Positions 6,588 to 9,606 of a stretch of 9,606 nucleotides of DNA are shown here, piece after piece (the stretch's first letter is position 1; the number at the start of each line of letters is the position of its first letter). The position numbers and the translations under genes are program-made. The DNA is taken from the NCBI GenBank assembly GCA_016204155.1, contig JACQLG010000050.1:1-9606 (forward strand), written 5' to 3'. A model generated the notes under the pieces. The model had not been told where the DNA came from. It saw nothing but the letters and a program-made list of their open reading frames with translations, and did not search any database. The stretch comes from Candidatus Niyogiibacteriota bacterium. Its GTDB lineage: Bacteria > Patescibacteriota > Minisyncoccia > 1-14-0-10-42-19.

Positions 6588-7565
6588 ATGTATTCTCCGC
6601 TGATCCTTATTCTTATTTTTGTCATTGCGTTTTTTACCCTTGCGCGCTCAAGTGCCGTGCTTATCCGGGGGCTTACGCTTTTCGGAAGGGTTCTCCGCCT
6701 TTCGGAATTCGCGATTTCTTTTTTGCTGATGAGTTTTGCAACGTCGGTCTCAGAACTCTTTGTTGGTATTTCATCCGCCGCCGGAGGAATCTCGGAACTT
6801 TCTCTCGGCAATATTTTCGGCGCAAACCTCCTTAATATCACGATTGTGATTGCGATCCCTATTTTGATTGCGCGGGAGAAGATAGAGATAGAGTCAAAGA
6901 TACGGCGTCGGAATTTCTGGTTCATTTTTTTTCTGTCGCTCTTTCCATTCTTGCTGGGACTTGACGGCGTGATATCGCGCGGAGACGGCGTCATTCTTTT
7001 GATTCTTTTTGTATTTTATATCATGCTGATTGCAGGAGAGAATGAATATTTTTCCAAAGTCTATAAACCGGCTCAGTTTCATGAAGGAATATTTAAACGC
7101 GGATATCAGGCGCTCATTTTTTTAGGGTACGGATTTTTGTTCCTTATTATCTCGTCTGCGGTTCTTGTGTGGGCCAGCAAGGAATTAAGCCTTCTTTGGG
7201 CTATAGGCACGCTTTCATTCGGCGTTCTGTTCGTATCTCTTGGAACAACCTTGCCGGAACTGATTTTCGGGGTACGCGCCGCGCTTTCGGAGCATGGCGC
7301 CATGACCATAGGGAACGCCATCGGTTCTATTGCATTCAATAGCGCTTTTATTGTAGGAATTGTCAGCATTATTCAGCCGATTACTATCCGTTCTCCGCTT
7401 GAATTTTTCTTCGTACTCGGCGCATTCATTGCTGCATTTCTCTTTTTCAATTATTTTATTTATCAGCGGAACACTATTACAAAAAAAGAAGCACTCATTA
7501 TGATCTCCATATATCTTATTTTTGTTTCGTTTGAATTTTTATGCAAATCGTGCTTGGTATTTTAA
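6588..7565 (+). CDS. Sodium/calcium exchanger-family (CaCA) antiporter
   Basis: Integral membrane cation antiporter, probably Ca2+/Na+ or Ca2+/H+, of the prokaryotic YrbG-like type. It is 325 aa from the ATG at 6588 and nearly all hydrophobic, with about ten membrane segments. The two inverted alpha-repeats that form the ion path are visible: repeat 1 FATSVSELFVG...LGNIFGANLLN (50-83) and repeat 2 SLGTTLPELIFG...IGNAIGSIAFN (217-251), with the ion-binding acidic residues E56 and E224. Repeat 1 lacks the usual proline (SE instead of PE) and has GAN instead of GSN. Start choice: GTG at 6549 and GTG at 6579 are in frame and overlap the ATPase end; the ATG at 6588, 5 nt after the ATPase stop, precedes the first membrane helix and is preferred, although none has a clear Shine-Dalgarno. 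Placement directly behind a calcium-type ATPase supports a joint role in cation export. rmuC overlaps its 3' end by 25 bp. Confidence 0.88.
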   Translation: MYSPLILILIFVIAFFTLARSSAVLIRGLTLFGRVLRLSEFAISFLLMSFATSVSELFVGISSAAGGISELSLGNIFGANLLNITIVIAIPILIAREKIEIESKIRRRNFWFIFFLSLFPFLLGLDGVISRGDGVILLILFVFYIMLIAGENEYFSKVYKPAQFHEGIFKRGYQALIFLGYGFLFLIISSAVLVWASKELSLLWAIGTLSFGVLFVSLGTTLPELIFGVRAALSEHGAMTIGNAIGSIAFNSAFIVGIVSIIQPITIRSPLEFFFVLGAFIAAFLFFNYFIYQRNTITKKEALIMISIYLIFVSFEFLCKSCLVF

Positions 7566-8566
7566 TAGGCGTCGTATTAGGCGGCATAAGCATTTATCTC
7601 GCGACCCGCAAATCGCAATCGTTTTTAATGCTTCAACAGCAATTACATGCGATTGACAAGCGTTTAGACGAAAAACTTGGGGAATCAGGACGCATGATGC
7701 AGAATCAATTCGGCGAATCCGCGCGCATCATCCGCGATGTTACGGAGCGCCTTACCAAGCTTGATGAAACAAATAAACAGGTACTCGGCTTTGGCGAACA
7801 GCTGCAGCAGTTCCAGGATATTTTAAAGAATCCGAAACAGCGGGGGACATTCGGAGAATACCAGCTGGAAACTCTGCTCCAAAATATATTCCCGCCAAAG
7901 ATGTTTAAAATGCAATATGAATTCAGGGACGGAATAGTATTGGATGCGTCAATTTTAGTTAAATATAAAATAATACCCATAGATTCAAAGTTCAGTTTAG
8001 AGAATTATAACCGCATTCAGGAAACGCGCGACCCGCAAGAGCGTGAACGGCTGGAAAAAGTATTCAAGCATGACTTGAAAACCCGCATAGACGAGACAGC
8101 AAAATATGTGCGCCCCGAAGAAAATACGATGGATTTTGCGTTCATGTTCATCCCGGCAGAAGGAATTTATTATGATCTTCTTGTTAATCAGGTGGGTACT
8201 GTCAAAACAAATACGCGCGATCTTATCGATTACGCATTTATCGAGAAAAAAGTTCATATCGTATCCCCGACAACGCTATTATCGCATCTTAAAATGGTAT
8301 TTCAAGGTTTGCGCATGCTCCAGATTGAGGAGTCCGCAAAAGAGATACAAAAGCGGGTGGGAGAGCTTTCAAAACATATTAGCGCATATAATGAGTACTT
8401 CTTAAGGCTTGGGAAAAGTCTTGATACGACGGTCAACACCTATAACCGCGCTTCACGCGAGCTCAAAAAGGTAGATAGCGATGTGCTGAAAATAAGCGGT
8501 GAAGGAGGCTCAATTGAACCACGGCTTGTCGGAAAAACTGAAGCAGGGGAGGAGGTTGAAGGTTGA
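7541..8566 (+). CDS. rmuC: RmuC family DNA recombination protein
   Basis: RmuC proteins limit recombination between inverted repeats and are predicted nucleases of PD-(D/E)XK fold; the exact reaction is not established. The 341-aa product has a single N-terminal membrane anchor (about 3-21), a coiled-coil stretch (about 25-95), and the RmuC domain (about 97-310). Visible motifs are RGTFGEYQLE (101-110, the GxWGE-type motif), D135 followed by the IDSK motif (147-150) that would form the nuclease centre, MFIPAEGIYYDLL (202-214) and the SPTTLL block (242-247). It is on the short side compared with enterobacterial RmuC (about 475 aa) because the coiled coil is reduced. The ATG at 7541 lies inside the antiporter gene (25-bp overlap), with no Shine-Dalgarno, so translation likely depends on coupling. 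Its TGA stop lies within the -35 box of the rplU promoter. Confidence 0.93.
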   Translation: MQIVLGILIGVVLGGISIYLATRKSQSFLMLQQQLHAIDKRLDEKLGESGRMMQNQFGESARIIRDVTERLTKLDETNKQVLGFGEQLQQFQDILKNPKQRGTFGEYQLETLLQNIFPPKMFKMQYEFRDGIVLDASILVKYKIIPIDSKFSLENYNRIQETRDPQERERLEKVFKHDLKTRIDETAKYVRPEENTMDFAFMFIPAEGIYYDLLVNQVGTVKTNTRDLIDYAFIEKKVHIVSPTTLLSHLKMVFQGLRMLQIEESAKEIQKRVGELSKHISAYNEYFLRLGKSLDTTVNTYNRASRELKKVDSDVLKISGEGGSIEPRLVGKTEAGEEVEG

Positions 8567-8589
8567 CATTTTTATCCTCGCAGGATAAT
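8563..8589 (+). promoter_or_regulatory. Candidate rplU promoter
   Basis: A perfect TTGACA -35 box (8563-8568) overlaps the rmuC stop codon. The best -10 match is GATAAT at 8584-8589 (5 of 6) with a short 15-nt spacer; TAATCT at 8586-8591 gives a 17-nt spacer but only 3 of 6. Either places the transcription start about 1-5 nt before the rplU ATG at 8600, so the transcript would be nearly leaderless. The only Shine-Dalgarno-like AGGA (8582-8585) is 14 nt from the ATG, too far for normal use. Confidence 0.5.
8572..8588. repeat. Palindrome between the rplU -35 and -10 boxes
   Basis: TTATCCT, CGC, AGGATAA: 7-bp perfect arms around a 3-nt centre. It fills the promoter spacer and reaches into the -10 box, a position typical of a repressor operator. 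On a read-through mRNA from rmuC it would instead form a small hairpin hiding the AGGA. There is no U-tract, so it is not a good terminator. Confidence 0.5.
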
Positions 8590-8599
8590 CTTGACTATT

Positions 8600-8920
8600 A
8601 TGACATTTGCGGTATTTGCGACAGGCGGGAAACAATATATTGCTGAAAAAGGCAAAAAAATAAAAGTAGAAAAATTAACTTCAAAAGGAAAGAAAGGCGG
8701 CGTTGAATTTGATACTGTCCTTTTGATAGAAGACGGTAAGAACGTCACGCTCGGCAGCCCCTTCATCCCGGGCGCAAAAATCATTGCCGAAGTTTCAGGC
8801 GAAGGGCGGCATAAAAAAGTAACTGTTGTCCGTTATAAATCAAAAACGCGCTATCATAAAAAAAAGGGCCACAAACAGCATTACACCGAAATAACAATTA
8901 AAGACATAAAAGCAAAATAA
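8600..8920 (+). CDS. rplU: 50S ribosomal protein L21
   Basis: Structural protein of the large ribosomal subunit that binds 23S rRNA. It is 106 aa, the normal family length. The N-terminus reads FAVFATGGKQY (3-13), matching the family start, which fixes the ATG at 8600 rather than the in-frame TTG at 8591. Further L21 signatures are LGSPFIPGAKIIAEV (51-65) and the basic C-terminal stretch RYKSKTRYHKKKGHKQHYT (78-96). The highly charged Lys-rich composition agrees. Unusually, the next gene on the same strand is not rpmA (L27), the common partner; the 115-bp region after the stop carries palindromes and leads into a convergent Cas2-like gene. Confidence 0.97.
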   Translation: MTFAVFATGGKQYIAEKGKKIKVEKLTSKGKKGGVEFDTVLLIEDGKNVTLGSPFIPGAKIIAEVSGEGRHKKVTVVRYKSKTRYHKKKGHKQHYTEITIKDIKAK

Positions 8921-8939
8921 AACTCCGGGTGACAAAAGT

Positions 8940-8951
8940 GCAGAATTCTGC
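8940..8951. repeat. Perfect 12-bp palindrome
   Basis: GCAGAATTCTGC is fully self-complementary. It is flanked by a loosely repeated pair, TGACAAAAGTG on the left and AGTGGACA on the right (direct orientation, AGTG and the TGACA/GGACA pair shared). It could be a dimer protein-binding site or part of an element end. As RNA it would make only a 4-bp stem, so a terminator is unlikely. Confidence 0.5.
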
Positions 8952-8993
8952 CAGTGGACAGATATTGGAAGGAAAATAGATATCAATCGCATC

Positions 8994-9024
8994 TTCTTTT
9001 TACTGACGGTCGTTGTTAAAAGAA
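8994..9024. repeat. Imperfect A/T-rich inverted repeat
   Basis: TTCTTTTTA (8994-9002) pairs with TTAAAAGAA (9016-9024) at 8 of 9 positions around a 13-nt loop that itself contains GACGGTC. It lies between two converging genes and could act as a weak bidirectional transcription end, but it lacks a GC-rich stem and a following T-run. Confidence 0.3.
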
Positions 9025-9035
9025 AGTAGCCATAT

Positions 9036-9605
9036 TTAACTTAAAGTGCCATCTTTTGTGACTTTAAAGATATGGATACAGTTCCCTAAATTATAACTTT
9101 TAATCTGTTTAACAATAAGTTCGGGAAGTGGCCGCTTACCAGACCAAACACTCTTCTGTAATTGCTGAAAGCCAGATGCAGCAAGGAGGTCTCGAAGCCG
9201 ACCTCTTTTTCGACGTTCACTTTCAGGGATATCAAAAACGATGAGACGCATTTTACTGTCTTCCGGAGGTAAGATAATATCTTCGATATCGTTCTCTATA
9301 GTTGCAAGATATTTTTTTCCTGCATGTGTGATTTCCCATGCATTGTTTTTATTCCTTCCTGTTTTAACAACGAACCCTTTCCTCTTCAGCCGGGAAAGCG
9401 TGCGAGAAAATGCTATTTTTCGTTTTTGTTTATCGTGTTTCCTATAAGGAAGAGGAAGGCCGAGAAAAGCACGAGAGGGATGGGTAAAGCCGTAAGTAGG
9501 ATTAAGAAATCCTTGATCAATAACCTCAAGAGAAGCTTCTCCCAAACGTTGTAAGATAATAAGAAGCACCCGATTGAATTTCGGGATTCTCCCTTTTGTT
9601 TCCGC
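9036..9605 (-). CDS. Winged-helix/Cas2-like (PaaX-like) protein, N-terminus outside window
   Basis: Likely DNA-binding regulator or mobile-element-associated protein; exact role unknown. The frame is open to the window edge (190 residues seen). The GTG at 9567-9569 is a possible start, but in-frame codons upstream (ending GRIPKFNR) fit the family's helical N-terminus, so the gene probably begins outside. Numbered from that GTG: helix-turn-helix 45-68 with SRTLSRLKRKGFV, a wing with EITHAGKKYL (79-88), then a Cas2-like ferredoxin-fold domain 107-177 with MRLIVFDIPESERRKR (107-122), GFQQLQKSVWSG (133-144) and an ending typical of Cas2/PaaX central domains. No cas1, other cas gene or CRISPR repeat is in the window, so a spacer-acquisition role is not supported. 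Automatic pipelines may label it 'CRISPR-associated Cas2'; PaaX-family transcription regulator is the better structural description. It converges on rplU across a 115-bp spacer with palindromes. Confidence 0.8.
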   Translation of the reverse strand, partial: AETKGRIPKFNRVLLIILQRLGEASLEVIDQGFLNPTYGFTHPSRAFLGLPLPYRKHDKQKRKIAFSRTLSRLKRKGFVVKTGRNKNNAWEITHAGKKYLATIENDIEDIILPPEDSKMRLIVFDIPESERRKRGRLRDLLAASGFQQLQKSVWSGKRPLPELIVKQIKSYNLGNCIHIFKVTKDGTLS

Positions 9606-9606
9606 G

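Larger units (their letters stand above)
8921..9035. other. Intergenic spacer between convergent rplU and Cas2-like gene
   Basis: A 115-bp non-coding gap. It starts with CTCCGGGTGAC right after the rplU stop, then a perfect 12-bp palindrome and an imperfect A/T-rich inverted repeat. No rpmA-like reading frame and no GC-rich hairpin with a T-run terminator is seen on either strand. Its position beside a Cas2-like gene of a type that often occurs in several copies in these genomes makes it a possible end of a mobile or repeated unit, which the sequence alone cannot prove. Confidence 0.5.

Noticed and set aside
6521..6994. 157-codon minus-strand frame across the ATPase/antiporter junction
   Set aside because: Antisense to both genes and without recognisable motifs; the plus-strand products are well supported.
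8591..8599. TTG start for rplU
   Set aside because: It would add three residues not found at the L21 N-terminus and lies within or beside the -10 region.
8940..8951. Rho-independent terminator for rplU
   Set aside because: The palindrome forms only a 4-bp stem with a 4-nt loop and no T-run follows.
9036..9605. Genuine CRISPR-Cas adaptation gene cas2
   Set aside because: The protein carries an extra winged-helix region, and no cas1, other cas genes or direct-repeat array are visible in the window.

Overview
The window looks like a piece of a small-genome bacterial chromosome, most likely Candidate Phyla Radiation (Patescibacteria), and probably Parcubacteria-like. This is inferred from gene content and style: tightly packed or overlapping genes, few Shine-Dalgarno sites, a TreT-type glycosyltransferase beside malic enzyme, a type II P-type ATPase with unusual motif variants, and a winged-helix/Cas2-like (PaaX-like) protein of a kind common in that group. 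TGA is used as a normal stop several times, so the UGA-to-glycine code of Gracilibacteria and Absconditabacteria does not apply. No tRNA, rRNA or CRISPR array was seen, and no gene-free stretch reaches 300 bases.

Layout. (1) Bases 1-2384, plus strand: the 3' part of a malic enzyme gene, then after 14 nt a TreT-like retaining glycosyltransferase. (2) Bases 2377-3872, minus strand: def and fmt, an ATGA-overlapping pair for the N-formylmethionine cycle, running tail-to-tail into the glycosyltransferase with an 8-bp overlap. (3) Bases 3873-3954: a compact divergent promoter region with a near-consensus sigma-70 promoter for def-fmt and a plus-strand TATAAT box exactly 7 nt before the best ATG of the next gene, which suggests a leaderless mRNA. 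(4) Bases 3955-8566, plus strand: a type II (calcium-pump-like) P-type ATPase, a sodium/calcium-exchanger-family antiporter 5 nt downstream, and rmuC overlapping the antiporter by 25 bp. (5) Bases 8563-8920: rplU (ribosomal protein L21) behind a promoter whose -35 box contains the rmuC stop codon and whose spacer holds a perfect palindrome. (6) Bases 8921-9606: instead of the usual rpmA partner there is a 115-bp spacer with palindromes, and then, on the minus strand, a 5'-truncated winged-helix/Cas2-like protein.

Working together: malic enzyme (malate to pyruvate plus reducing power) and the glycosyltransferase (probably trehalose or a related glycoside) form a small metabolic pair. Def and Fmt are the two ends of the formyl-methionine cycle. 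The ATPase and antiporter look like a primary plus secondary cation-export module, probably for calcium. The most distinctive points are the promoter architectures next to start codons, the unusual ion-site residues of the pump, an orphan ribosome-binding site and start at the fmt/glycosyltransferase junction, and the possible insertion boundary after rplU.
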